Below, in pieces: positions 1-6,470 of a stretch of 9,800 nucleotides of DNA; the first letter of the stretch is position 1, and the number at the start of each line of letters is the position of its first letter. Source of the stretch: Acidobacteriaceae bacterium (GTDB taxonomy: Bacteria > Acidobacteriota > Terriglobia > Terriglobales > Acidobacteriaceae); NCBI GenBank assembly GCA_003140785.1, contig PLKY01000078.1, positions 1 to 9,800 on the forward strand. Reading direction: 5' to 3'. A program made the position numbers and the translations under genes. The notes under the pieces were generated by a model that saw only the letters and a list, made by a program, of their open reading frames with translations, was not told the origin of the DNA and did no database searches.

Positions 1-407
1 CTGGTTCCGCCATGCCGTTGATGTGGGCCCACGCTGAGTACATGAAGCTCCTCCGCTCCACAGCCGATGGCAAGGTCTACGACGCAATTCCGGAGGTTGC
101 CAAACGTTACCTTGGCGAACGCGGCAAGAGAAAGCAGCTCGAAGTCTGGAAGCCGAACCGCCATGTGCGCTTCATGCGAGTTGGTGAGATCCTCCGCGTG
201 CAGGGCGAGACCGCCTTTATTCTTCACTGGTCGAGTGACAACTGGAAAACTGTGCAGGACACGCAGTCGAGTCAAAACTCACTTGAGATCGACTATGTCG
301 ATCTTCCGGATATAGCCACATCGTCGGGCACTTGCATTCACTTCACCTTCTTCTGGACTAAGGGCAACCGCTGGGAAGGGCGGGACTACTCAGTCGCTGT
401 GCGCTAG
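1..407 (+). CDS. Glucoamylase (glucan 1,4-alpha-glucosidase, GH15 family), C-terminal end, 5' truncated by window
   Basis: This is the 3' end of a gene that begins before the window; the reading frame is already open at base 3 and stops with TAG at 405-407. The visible protein starts GSAMPLMWAHAEYMKLL, which matches the last helix region of the (alpha/alpha)6 barrel in bacterial GH15 glucoamylases. Family knowledge: these enzymes release glucose from the non-reducing ends of starch or dextrins, and the catalytic base of the family (in a PEQ-type motif) would lie just upstream, outside the window. After the barrel end there are about 100 residues with alternating hydrophobic and polar residues (for example VGEILRVQGETAFILHWSS), consistent with the C-terminal beta-rich extension seen in many such proteins. 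No signal peptide can be judged because the N-terminus is missing. The aquaporin gene follows within 84 bases on the same strand. The alternative, another GH15 enzyme such as a trehalase or dextranase, cannot be excluded. Confidence 0.83.
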   Translation, partial: GSAMPLMWAHAEYMKLLRSTADGKVYDAIPEVAKRYLGERGKRKQLEVWKPNRHVRFMRVGEILRVQGETAFILHWSSDNWKTVQDTQSSQNSLEIDYVDLPDIATSSGTCIHFTFFWTKGNRWEGRDYSVAVR

Positions 408-491
408 CGTGCCTTCTTTTTGGGTCAGGATAGACTCTGGCGGACACCAGCACACCGTCGAAAAGGTTGTTTGCCCAAGCGAGGCAGGAGT

Positions 492-1376
492 TTGAACCAC
501 TCAATCGGCGAAACCAATCCAAAAATTCCGAAAAGAACGGCCCGAGGCTCGTTCAAACGCAACTGGCGCCTCTATATTTTCGAAGCCATCGAACTCGCCA
601 TCTTCATGATCTCGGCGTGCGTGTCCACTGTCTTTCTCTTCGATCCCACCTATCCGATGCCTCATTTCCTTCCGAATGCGGTTTTCCGCCGGGTCCTGAT
701 GGGAATTGCGATGGGTATCACGGCGGTCCTTATCATTCGTTCGCCCATGGGAAAGAGGTCCGGTGCCCATTTCAATCCCGCGATTACCATGACCTACTTT
801 CGACTTGGCAAGATCGATGCATGGGACGCTTTTTTCTATGTGGTGTTCCAATTTTTAGGTGGGGTATTTGGAGTGGCCATTTCGGCACTCCTTCTGGGTA
901 AAAGCCTGGCCGATCCAACCGTCAGATACGCCGTTACGGTCCCGGGACGATGCGGAACTGCAGCGGCTTTTCTCGCAGAGCTCTTTATGGCGACGGTTCT
1001 CATGGGGGTCGTTCTCTCGCTGTCGAATCGGCCTTCTCTGGCAAACCTTACCAGCTACTTCGTCGGAATCCTGATCGCCCTGTACGTCCTCTTCTTCGCT
1101 CCCGTATCCGGCTTTAGTATCAACCCGGCCCGAACCACGGGATCGGCGGTCTTTGCCCAAGTCTGGACTGCTGAGTGGCTCTACTTCATCGCGCCTTTGC
1201 TGGGCATGATGATCGCGGCGGAAGTCTATCTTCGCATCTATGGCGCGGATCGAATCCTCTGTGCGAAGCTGCATCCCGACCCAAAGTACCCGTGTCCGTT
1301 TTGCTGCCACTATCCCTTCCATCGTCACCCCTGGGACCATGACACGCCAATCGCCGCAACCCAACTGCTTCCTTGA
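492..1376 (+). CDS. MIP-family aquaporin (probable water channel), non-ATG start
   Basis: This gene encodes a membrane channel of the major intrinsic protein family. Both half-helix motifs are present: SGAHFNPAIT (NPA at residues 95-97) and SGFSINPARTTGSAV (NPA at 211-213), each followed by the expected context. Arg214 is the usual selectivity-filter arginine. The second motif reads NPART rather than the NPARD typical of glycerol facilitators, which favours a water-type pore; this is inference. Six hydrophobic segments surround the motifs. No ATG lies in frame before the first helix (the first is inside it, near 606), so initiation must use an alternative codon. TTG at 492 has GAGG at 481-484 with a 7-base spacer; TTG at 471 or 420 are alternatives. 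The basic N-terminus (many Lys/Arg) should be cytoplasmic. The C-terminal tail after helix 6 is rich in Cys and His (residues 257-283). Adjacent genes are glucoamylase and GMC oxidoreductase on the same strand. Confidence 0.88.
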   Translation: MNHSIGETNPKIPKRTARGSFKRNWRLYIFEAIELAIFMISACVSTVFLFDPTYPMPHFLPNAVFRRVLMGIAMGITAVLIIRSPMGKRSGAHFNPAITMTYFRLGKIDAWDAFFYVVFQFLGGVFGVAISALLLGKSLADPTVRYAVTVPGRCGTAAAFLAELFMATVLMGVVLSLSNRPSLANLTSYFVGILIALYVLFFAPVSGFSINPARTTGSAVFAQVWTAEWLYFIAPLLGMMIAAEVYLRIYGADRILCAKLHPDPKYPCPFCCHYPFHRHPWDHDTPIAATQLLP

Positions 1377-1458
1377 TTGCGATGTATGGGCCAGCACCTG
1401 CGAGAGGCGGAACATTGCGGAGTTTCGACGAGTGAAGGGCCGATCGCATCTTACCAGC

Positions 1459-3213
1459 ATGGAATATGATGCGATCATCATCGGCACCGGAGCAGGCGGA
1501 GGAACCTTGGCTCTCCATCTCGCCCAGGTCGGCAAAAAAATCCTTATCCTTGAGCGCGGTCCCTTCATGCCGCAGGAAAAGCTCAACTGGGATACTTCCG
1601 CGGTATTCCTCGACAACCGCTACCACACCAAAGAGACCTGGCAGGACAAGGAAGGCAACCCACTGCACCCTCAGCAGTCCTACTTCGTCGGCGGCCAGAC
1701 CAAGGTCTATGGCGCTGCTCTGTTTCGCATGCGAGCCGAAGACTTCGGCGTCATCCAGCACAAAGGCGGCATATCTCCCGCGTGGCCCATCTCCTATGCC
1801 GATATGGAGCCTTACTACACGCGCGCTGAAGAACTCTTCCAGGTCCACGGAGACCTTGGCACCGCGCCCCCAGTGCGCGGCGGATACGGCTCCTCCTTCG
1901 ACCCCACCGAGCCATTTCATTCCGGGAAATATCCCTATCCAGCATTCGCCAACGAGCCGCGCATGCAATCCATCGAATATGACGTTCGCAAGCTGGGTGT
2001 CCACACATTCCCGATTCCCCTTGGACTTAAACGCAACGAAGCCGATCCCCTTGCCTCGGAATGCATCCGCTGTGATACCTGCGACGGCTATCCCTGCCTC
2101 GTTCACGCCAAGTCCGATGCCGACATCAACTGCATCCGGCAGATCATGCACCTGCCCAATGTCACTTTGATGACGAACTCACGCGTTACCCGCCTCCTTA
2201 CCAACAGCACTGGCACCGCAGTCACCGCGGTGGAGGTCATCCACTCCGGCGGCGGTAAACCTTACGGCTCTACGCCCGAACCCGCCGAGACCAATGCTCC
2301 TCCGGCATCGAACAACGGCAACACCGCGATCTATACTGCAGGCTTTTTCGCCGTATGCGCCGGCGCGATCAACTCGGCGGTGATCCTGCTTGCCTCGGCC
2401 AACGACAAGCACCCCAACGGGCTTGCTAACCGCTCGGACCAGGTAGGCCGCAACTTTATGTACCACCAGGCTGAAGCCCTCCTCGCCATTTCTACCAACT
2501 GCAACGAGGATAGTTACACCAAGACATGGGGCACGAATGATTTCTACCTCAATGACTCCGATCCCTCTTACCCATTCCCTCTCGGGCAGGTGCAGCCTGT
2601 CGGGAGCTTCCACTTCGAGATGATGAAGGGCGATGCCCCGCGTCTCACTCCCAGCTTTGTGCTGGAGGGAATGAAACACCACGCCGTCCCCTGGTGGCTC
2701 ACAACGGAAGATCTTCCCGATCCGGAAAATCGCGTCACACTCCGCAACACCACCCCGCTCTCGGTAGAAAGTCAGCAGCCTGGCCTCGTCGGCGCTCATC
2801 CGTCCGGAGACACTGGCCGCACCAACGAATCCGAGCCTGTCACGGATGCTGCGCCCACGCGGATTCAGCTCTCTTACACGCCAAACAATGTCGAGTCATT
2901 CAACCGCCTGAAAGACCGCTGGGTCGACGTACTGAAGAGGGCCGGTCACGCAACTACTTCGGTTCCGCTCCATGCCTATTTCAAGAAACGCATCCCTATC
3001 GAGGGCGTGGGGCATCAGAACGGCACCTGCCGCATGGGTAACGATCATGCCACCAGTGTGCTCGACCCGCACTGCAAGACCCACGATCTCGACAACCTCT
3101 ATGTTGTGGATGCCTCCTGCTTTGTTTCGGCGAGTGCGGTCAATCCCTCGCTGACCATCATCGCCAACGCCATACGAATCGCAGACCATCTTCTGGCAGA
3201 ACGCCTCAGCTAA
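1459..3213 (+). CDS. GMC-family FAD-dependent oxidoreductase with Cys-rich insert
   Basis: This 584-residue protein is a glucose-methanol-choline type flavoprotein that oxidises an alcohol or sugar substrate; the substrate cannot be read from sequence. The N-terminal FAD fold is clear: IIIGTGAGGG (dinucleotide-binding glycines at 9-15) and ILILERG with Glu32 for the FAD ribose. GGQTKVYGAALFRM is the second FAD-contact region. At the C-terminus GHQNGTCRMG holds His519, the family's catalytic His, and SAVNPSLTI holds Asn562, the partner residue (Asn as in choline oxidase). Cys202, 205, 208 and 212 form a C-x2-C-x2-C-x3-C cluster. No signal peptide or Tat motif is visible, so it is probably cytoplasmic or membrane-associated through a partner that is not seen here. 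ATG 1459 was chosen because the FAD motif begins at once, as in relatives; it lacks a good ribosome site. GTG 1432 has GGAG 9 bases upstream and would add nine residues. It lies 82 bases after the aquaporin (55 if GTG is used) and may share its transcript. Confidence 0.92.
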   Translation: MEYDAIIIGTGAGGGTLALHLAQVGKKILILERGPFMPQEKLNWDTSAVFLDNRYHTKETWQDKEGNPLHPQQSYFVGGQTKVYGAALFRMRAEDFGVIQHKGGISPAWPISYADMEPYYTRAEELFQVHGDLGTAPPVRGGYGSSFDPTEPFHSGKYPYPAFANEPRMQSIEYDVRKLGVHTFPIPLGLKRNEADPLASECIRCDTCDGYPCLVHAKSDADINCIRQIMHLPNVTLMTNSRVTRLLTNSTGTAVTAVEVIHSGGGKPYGSTPEPAETNAPPASNNGNTAIYTAGFFAVCAGAINSAVILLASANDKHPNGLANRSDQVGRNFMYHQAEALLAISTNCNEDSYTKTWGTNDFYLNDSDPSYPFPLGQVQPVGSFHFEMMKGDAPRLTPSFVLEGMKHHAVPWWLTTEDLPDPENRVTLRNTTPLSVESQQPGLVGAHPSGDTGRTNESEPVTDAAPTRIQLSYTPNNVESFNRLKDRWVDVLKRAGHATTSVPLHAYFKKRIPIEGVGHQNGTCRMGNDHATSVLDPHCKTHDLDNLYVVDASCFVSASAVNPSLTIIANAIRIADHLLAERLS

Positions 3214-3417
3214 GCAACGAATTTCTTACCCGCTTCCATATCTCGCCGCTTCCTGCCATGAGCACTATTGACCGGAGTGGCACTTCTTGAGTCGTTAGGC
3301 TGGACTCGATCCCTTGTCGATCCGGATGCCAACGCAGCGGGCCGATGCGATGTTTTGATTTAGAACAGCAATCGGAGGATCACGGTCGCTCCATTCCATA
3401 TTCGACCGGGGGATCAC
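3214..3417. other. Intergenic region upstream of the cytochrome b-molybdopterin fusion gene
   Basis: This 204-base gap follows the GMC stop codon and precedes the ATG of the fusion gene. I see no convincing open frame, strong -35/-10 pair or terminator in it. It contains one imperfect inverted repeat (3351-3367) and the ribosome-binding site GGGGGA at 3408-3413. A second purine-rich stretch, GGAGG at 3374-3378, has no start codon at the right distance. The gap length suggests that the fusion gene has its own promoter, but I cannot place it. Confidence 0.5.
3351..3367. promoter_or_regulatory. Imperfect 17-bp inverted repeat, possible operator
   Basis: TGTTTT-N5-AGAACA forms two 6-base half-sites that match in five of six positions when one is reverse-complemented. 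It lies about 51 bases before the ATG of the cytochrome b-molybdopterin fusion gene, a reasonable place for a dimeric repressor or activator site. No regulator family is implied by the sequence and a repeat this short can arise by chance. Confidence 0.2.
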
Positions 3418-5085
3418 ATGATCAAATTCGATGCAGCGCATGAGGCGGTTCACCATCCGCCGGACCGACGATTTCGGATTTGGATCAAGCCATCGTTTGT
3501 CGTAGTCCCGATCTGTCTTGGGCTTATTCCTTTGCTATTGGCCTGGGGACAGGCGGCGATCTTCGGAATGCCCTATCTCGCGCCCCTTCCCAAATTTGAT
3601 CCAGCCACTTTCACCGGAGTGCATGGCTTTCCCTGGTGGCTTCGTTGGGCACACTTCTTCAACTTCGTTTTCCTGATGATACTGGTGCGTAGCGGTCTAT
3701 CGATTCTCGTGGACCATCCACGCCTCTATTTCAACAACGACTGCACGCCTGGCTCGGAATGGATTCGTTTCACGCCATTGCGTGTGCCTACAGACCGCAT
3801 TTGGACCGCAAAAGACGATGCACGTTACATTTCTCCGATCTTCGGCTTGCCAGGCTATCGCCATACCGTGGGAGTGGCGCGCTCTTGGCATTTCATCGAC
3901 GTGTATGGATTCATCCTCACGGGTCTGATCTTTATACCGTTGCTCTTTGTATCAGGACAGTGGGCGCGGTTAGTGCCTGACTCGTGGACAGTGTTCCCGA
4001 CGGCGTGGAGTACCTTCGTCCACTACGCGAACTTCCATTTTCCACCCGAACCGGACGGATTCTTTGCCTATAACGCCCTTCAGCAACTGGCATATTTCTT
4101 CGCCGTCTTTATATTCGCTCCCATATCGATTCTCGCAGGCGCTTCAATGTCGCCGGCCATGGTGAACCATTTCCCATGGTTCCCGCGCGTGTTTGGTGGG
4201 AGGCAGGGCGCCCGCTCGATTCACTTCCTGATGATGCTCTGCTGGGTCGGGTTCCTTGTCGTGCACGTCACGCTGGTGATTTTGACCGGGTTTGTGCGGA
4301 ACATGAACCATATCGTGCTGGGAACGGACAATGACCATTCCTTGGGCATGCTTCTTGGCTTTGTCGGCCTTGCGGCCGTGGTTGGTTCGTGGATAGCGGC
4401 CCACTACATCTCTTGGAAGGCGCCACGCCTGTTGCAGCAAATACAAAAGGCGATCTCGCTTCCTCTGCGCCTGGCTACCCTCAATCGGCTCAGCCCGCGA
4501 AACCGGTATACGAAGGACCAGATCTCGCCACATTTCTGGCCGAATGGCAAGATGCCGGTACGCGAGGACTGGAAACAAATGGCCGCGAACAACTTCCGCG
4601 ACTTCAAACTCAAAGTTGGCGGCCTCGTAGAAAACCCGGTGCAGTTGTCGTTGGCGGAAATCGATTCATTGGGAGAAGAAGAGACCATCACAATGCATCA
4701 CTGCATCCAAGGTTGGTCGGGCATCGCGCAATGGAACGGCCTGCCTATGAAAAGGCTGATCGAACTGGTGAGACCGAAGCCATCGGTGAAGGTGGTAGCG
4801 TTCTACTCCTTCGGTGAAACCCTCTATGGTGGCGTGTACTACAACACCCAAAGTCTGGAGAATGTGCTGAAGCCGGAGTGTCTGCTTGCCTCTGCTATGA
4901 ATGGCGCGCCGCTTCCAGTGGAGTACGGTGCGCCGCTCCGACTGCGCGTGGAGAACCAACTGGGATACAAGATGGTCAAGTGGATCGAGCGGATCGAATT
5001 CATCGAATCCGAAAGGAGCCTGGGTGAAGGCGAAGGTGGATCCAATGAAGACCAAGAATACTTCGACCTGCTGCCGAACATCTGA
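3418..5085 (+). CDS. Cytochrome b561-like membrane domain fused to YedY/sulfite-oxidase-type molybdopterin domain
   Basis: This 555-residue protein joins two redox modules. Residues about 28-330 hold six hydrophobic helices (about 28-47, 77-97, 157-179, 222-242, 267-290, 308-330) with His79, His158, His269 and His283 inside or at the ends of helices, as expected for b-haem ligands in cytochrome b561/formate-dehydrogenase-gamma type proteins. Residues about 376-555 match the oxidoreductase molybdopterin-binding fold: HHCIQGWSGIAQWNGLPM carries Cys429, the family's molybdenum ligand, and GAPLRLRVENQLGYKMVKWI is the usual closing motif. Family knowledge: bacterial MsrP (YedY) is a separate Tat-exported protein working with the membrane haem protein MsrQ; here one chain could pass electrons between quinone and the Mo site. 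There is no Tat signal. Basic residues cluster in the N-terminus and in 334-366 after helix 6, predicting both ends in the cytoplasm. ATG 3418 has GGGGGA just upstream. The substrate is unknown. Confidence 0.9.
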   Translation: MIKFDAAHEAVHHPPDRRFRIWIKPSFVVVPICLGLIPLLLAWGQAAIFGMPYLAPLPKFDPATFTGVHGFPWWLRWAHFFNFVFLMILVRSGLSILVDHPRLYFNNDCTPGSEWIRFTPLRVPTDRIWTAKDDARYISPIFGLPGYRHTVGVARSWHFIDVYGFILTGLIFIPLLFVSGQWARLVPDSWTVFPTAWSTFVHYANFHFPPEPDGFFAYNALQQLAYFFAVFIFAPISILAGASMSPAMVNHFPWFPRVFGGRQGARSIHFLMMLCWVGFLVVHVTLVILTGFVRNMNHIVLGTDNDHSLGMLLGFVGLAAVVGSWIAAHYISWKAPRLLQQIQKAISLPLRLATLNRLSPRNRYTKDQISPHFWPNGKMPVREDWKQMAANNFRDFKLKVGGLVENPVQLSLAEIDSLGEEETITMHHCIQGWSGIAQWNGLPMKRLIELVRPKPSVKVVAFYSFGETLYGGVYYNTQSLENVLKPECLLASAMNGAPLPVEYGAPLRLRVENQLGYKMVKWIERIEFIESERSLGEGEGGSNEDQEYFDLLPNI

Positions 5086-5144
5086 CACTCGCTGAACTAA
5101 AGGCTGATTTCTATGCCCGCAGCCCGCCGGCAAACTGTCGCGAT

Positions 5145-5162
5145 ACTCTAGTCCTGCAGAGT
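5145..5162. terminator. Weak inverted repeat between convergent genes
   Basis: ACTCT and AGAGT flank an 8-base loop in the short gap where the + strand fusion gene (ending 5085) and the - strand DUF488 gene (ending 5169) converge. The position suits a bidirectional terminator. The stem is only five pairs, not GC-rich, and has no clear T tract, so this is a weak call. Nothing else stands out between 5086 and 5168. Confidence 0.18.
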
Positions 5163-5168
5163 CAGGCG

Positions 5169-5702
5169 CTATCGCAGAGGTTCCTCAGGATATATAAGCT
5201 TTCCCTTTCTTGTCTTCAGAAATGGAGTCAGTCGATGTATAACGGCAACGGTACGGCTCATAATATCCCGCACTGTCCATCCTTTTGTCGTCAATGCATC
5301 AGCAATAAGCGAACGATGGCAGCGCCACGGCACAGCCTCGGCACACATGATCGCAGTTTCTCCCGCACTTGCGATTTTAGCAAGCGCTTCTAATCCTCCT
5401 GAAAACTCTTGGGTAGCCATGTAATCGGCGAAACCGCGAAATGAAGTGTTGCGCCAGCCTAGGTTAAGCGAATCCTTTCTTGCATGCCGCAGGCCGCCAA
5501 GTTCTTGAATGTGTTCATAGCTTATATGTTCCTGTTGCAAGGAATGCCTGAGCATATCGGTATTAAACTGAGGATTGTGGCGTGACCTAGGTATCGATCT
5601 GACGTCTACAATTCCTTTGACGCCATGCGCCCGTAATAATTCCACAAATTCATCGATCGATCGCGTGGAATGACCAACCGTAAAAATGCATGGTTTTTTC
5701 AT
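5169..5702 (-). CDS. DUF488 family protein
   Basis: This 177-residue protein belongs to the DUF488 family, whose biochemical role is not established. Recognisable blocks are FTVGHSTRSIDEFVELL near the N-terminus (8-23), VDVRSIPRSRHNPQFN (32-47), the ELGGLR motif (67-72) and MCAEAVPWRCHRSLIA (119-134), which contains the paired Cys120 and Cys128 with His129-Arg130. The length fits complete family members. ATG 5702 was chosen because AGAGGTG lies five bases upstream and the protein then begins directly at the conserved core (MKKPCIFTVGHST); an in-frame extension to 5753 would add 17 residues without family similarity. Several stretches are AT-richer than the neighbouring genes (two 60-base blocks counted by hand are near 42% GC), possibly a sign of different origin. 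It lies about 300 bases downstream of the cupin, so it may be transcribed separately. It faces the molybdopterin fusion gene tail to tail. Confidence 0.9.
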   Translation of the reverse strand: MKKPCIFTVGHSTRSIDEFVELLRAHGVKGIVDVRSIPRSRHNPQFNTDMLRHSLQQEHISYEHIQELGGLRHARKDSLNLGWRNTSFRGFADYMATQEFSGGLEALAKIASAGETAIMCAEAVPWRCHRSLIADALTTKGWTVRDIMSRTVAVIHRLTPFLKTRKGKLIYPEEPLR

Positions 5703-6004
5703 ACTTACACCTCTCGGTAAACATGAGGTCGCCGAGATACAAGTAAAGCGCACCTTTCGCGCATGAAGCTCTGGCTATTCGTGCTCGCAACGACGACGCG
5801 GCTCAGAAATACCTCGGGTCTCGTAATCTCGAATTTCCCTTCTGAAAGCGAGCCTGTTGCCCTGAGGATATGGGAAGACTAGCATTCATGCGATCTTGAA
5901 GTCCGCAATGCTTTTATGGAGGACCGTGCATCTGAGGTGAGACACAAAAGCCGCTCTCGTGTGGCATATTGCGAGTAGAGCCCGCTCGCATGCTCTCATG
6001 AGAG
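5703..6004. other. Intergenic region between cupin and DUF488 genes
   Basis: This 302-base stretch holds no gene that I can support. A short + strand frame at 5763-5882 (39 codons, starting MKLWLFVLATTT) has no ribosome-binding site, and short frames on both strands around 5765-5885 look vaguely protein-like but match nothing I recognise. Near the DUF488 start there is a small GCGC-N7-GCGC repeat (5748-5762). Near the cupin end there are inverted repeats (5971-6004) listed separately. The DUF488 promoter should lie here, but I cannot identify -35 and -10 boxes. Confidence 0.45.
5971..6004 (-). terminator. Inverted-repeat cluster directly after the cupin gene, possible terminator or processed 3' end
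   Basis: Two inverted repeats follow the cupin stop codon (TGA at 6007-6005). CTCTCATGAGAG at 5993-6004 is a perfect 12-bp palindrome that abuts the stop. GCGAG at 5971-5975 pairs with CTCGC at 5985-5989 around a 9-base loop, and GAGCCCGCTC inside it offers an alternative fold. The position suits transcript ending, but there is no T tract after either stem in the - strand direction, so a classic intrinsic terminator is not shown. Confidence 0.3.
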
Positions 6005-6328
6005 TCAATTCGCCCCAGCCTTTATTTGAATGAGCAGCATTCTGACGGGGGATTTCGCTGAGATGCCGTGAGTCAGCATCGGAGGCATGTAGACAAAGGA
6101 GCCTGGCCCGGCGTTGACCTTATCCTCTCCCAACTGGACCTCAGCTGCTCCATCCAGAAAATAAAGAATGGCGGGCGTTGGGGCTGAATGTGGGGAGAGT
6201 TCCTGGCCCGCCGAGAAGCCAAACAGTGTGACGTTTACTTTTTCGTCCTTGTGCAAGATGCGGCTCAAGATTCCGTCTTCTGGTGGTGCGAGCTCCTGAT
6301 GCAGATTTGCAAGAAATGTATAGTCCAT
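6005..6328 (-). CDS. Small cupin-domain protein with reduced metal-ligand set
   Basis: This 107-residue protein is a single cupin barrel with no extra domain. The first cupin motif reads GQELSPHSAPTPAILYFLDG: His47 is present, but the second His and the Glu of the canonical G-x5-H-x-H-x3,4-E-x6-G motif are absent. The second motif reads GPGSFVYMPPMLTHGI with His87. This pattern (a single His followed by APTPA-type residues) resembles a group of small cupins of unknown function; metal binding, if any, would use fewer ligands than usual. The start at 6328 was chosen because AAGGAG lies six bases upstream; the ATG at 6343 overlaps that ribosome site and would add only MKEKS. It is encoded 142 bases downstream of the membrane protein on the norZ strand, so co-expression with norZ is possible but not proven. 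No signal peptide is present, suggesting a cytoplasmic protein, perhaps a sensor or small-molecule binder. Confidence 0.88.
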   Translation of the reverse strand: MDYTFLANLHQELAPPEDGILSRILHKDEKVNVTLFGFSAGQELSPHSAPTPAILYFLDGAAEVQLGEDKVNAGPGSFVYMPPMLTHGISAKSPVRMLLIQIKAGAN

Positions 6329-6470
6329 CGATTTCTCCTTCATGTACGTCCATAAGGCTAGGTGTGGTGGCTGACTTCACCATCAAGGCGGGATTGCCTT
6401 CATCGAATTCGCCGCGTCGAAATCGCCCCGTTGCGCTGAGATCGGATTGATTCTGCGGCGATGATGCGGT
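6329..6470. other. Gap between the membrane protein and cupin genes
   Basis: This 142-base stretch has no open frame of note. It holds a small inverted repeat, AAGGC-N6-GCCTT at 6386-6401, without a T tract, and the cupin ribosome site. I could not place a promoter. The gap leaves open whether the cupin is read from the norZ transcript or separately. Confidence 0.4.
6335..6340 (-). promoter_or_regulatory. Ribosome-binding site that decides the cupin start
   Basis: AAGGAG on the - strand stands six bases before the ATG at 6328. It lies inside the first codons that an alternative start at 6343 would use, which makes 6328 the better start. Confidence 0.7.

Noticed and set aside
401..420. CGCTAGCG palindrome over the glucoamylase stop followed by a T-rich run, read as terminator
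   Set aside because: The palindrome is only 8 bases without a loop and is separated from the T run by unrelated bases, so a stable terminator hairpin is not supported.
855..1616. Another - strand frame across the aquaporin
   Set aside because: The NPA motifs and helices on the + strand explain this DNA; the antisense product is a charged low-similarity sequence.
1186..2151. Long - strand frame opposite the end of the aquaporin and start of the GMC gene
   Set aside because: It spans two real genes on the other strand, has no family motif, and its start lies in the middle of the GMC coding sequence.
3278..3292. TGGCAC that resembles a sigma-54 -24 element
   Set aside because: The -12 GC is not at the required distance (GT stands at 3291-3292), so the element is incomplete.
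5763..5882. 39-codon + strand frame starting MKLWLFVLATTT in the cupin-DUF488 gap
   Set aside because: It has no ribosome-binding site and no similarity that I recognise, and a frame of this length is expected by chance.
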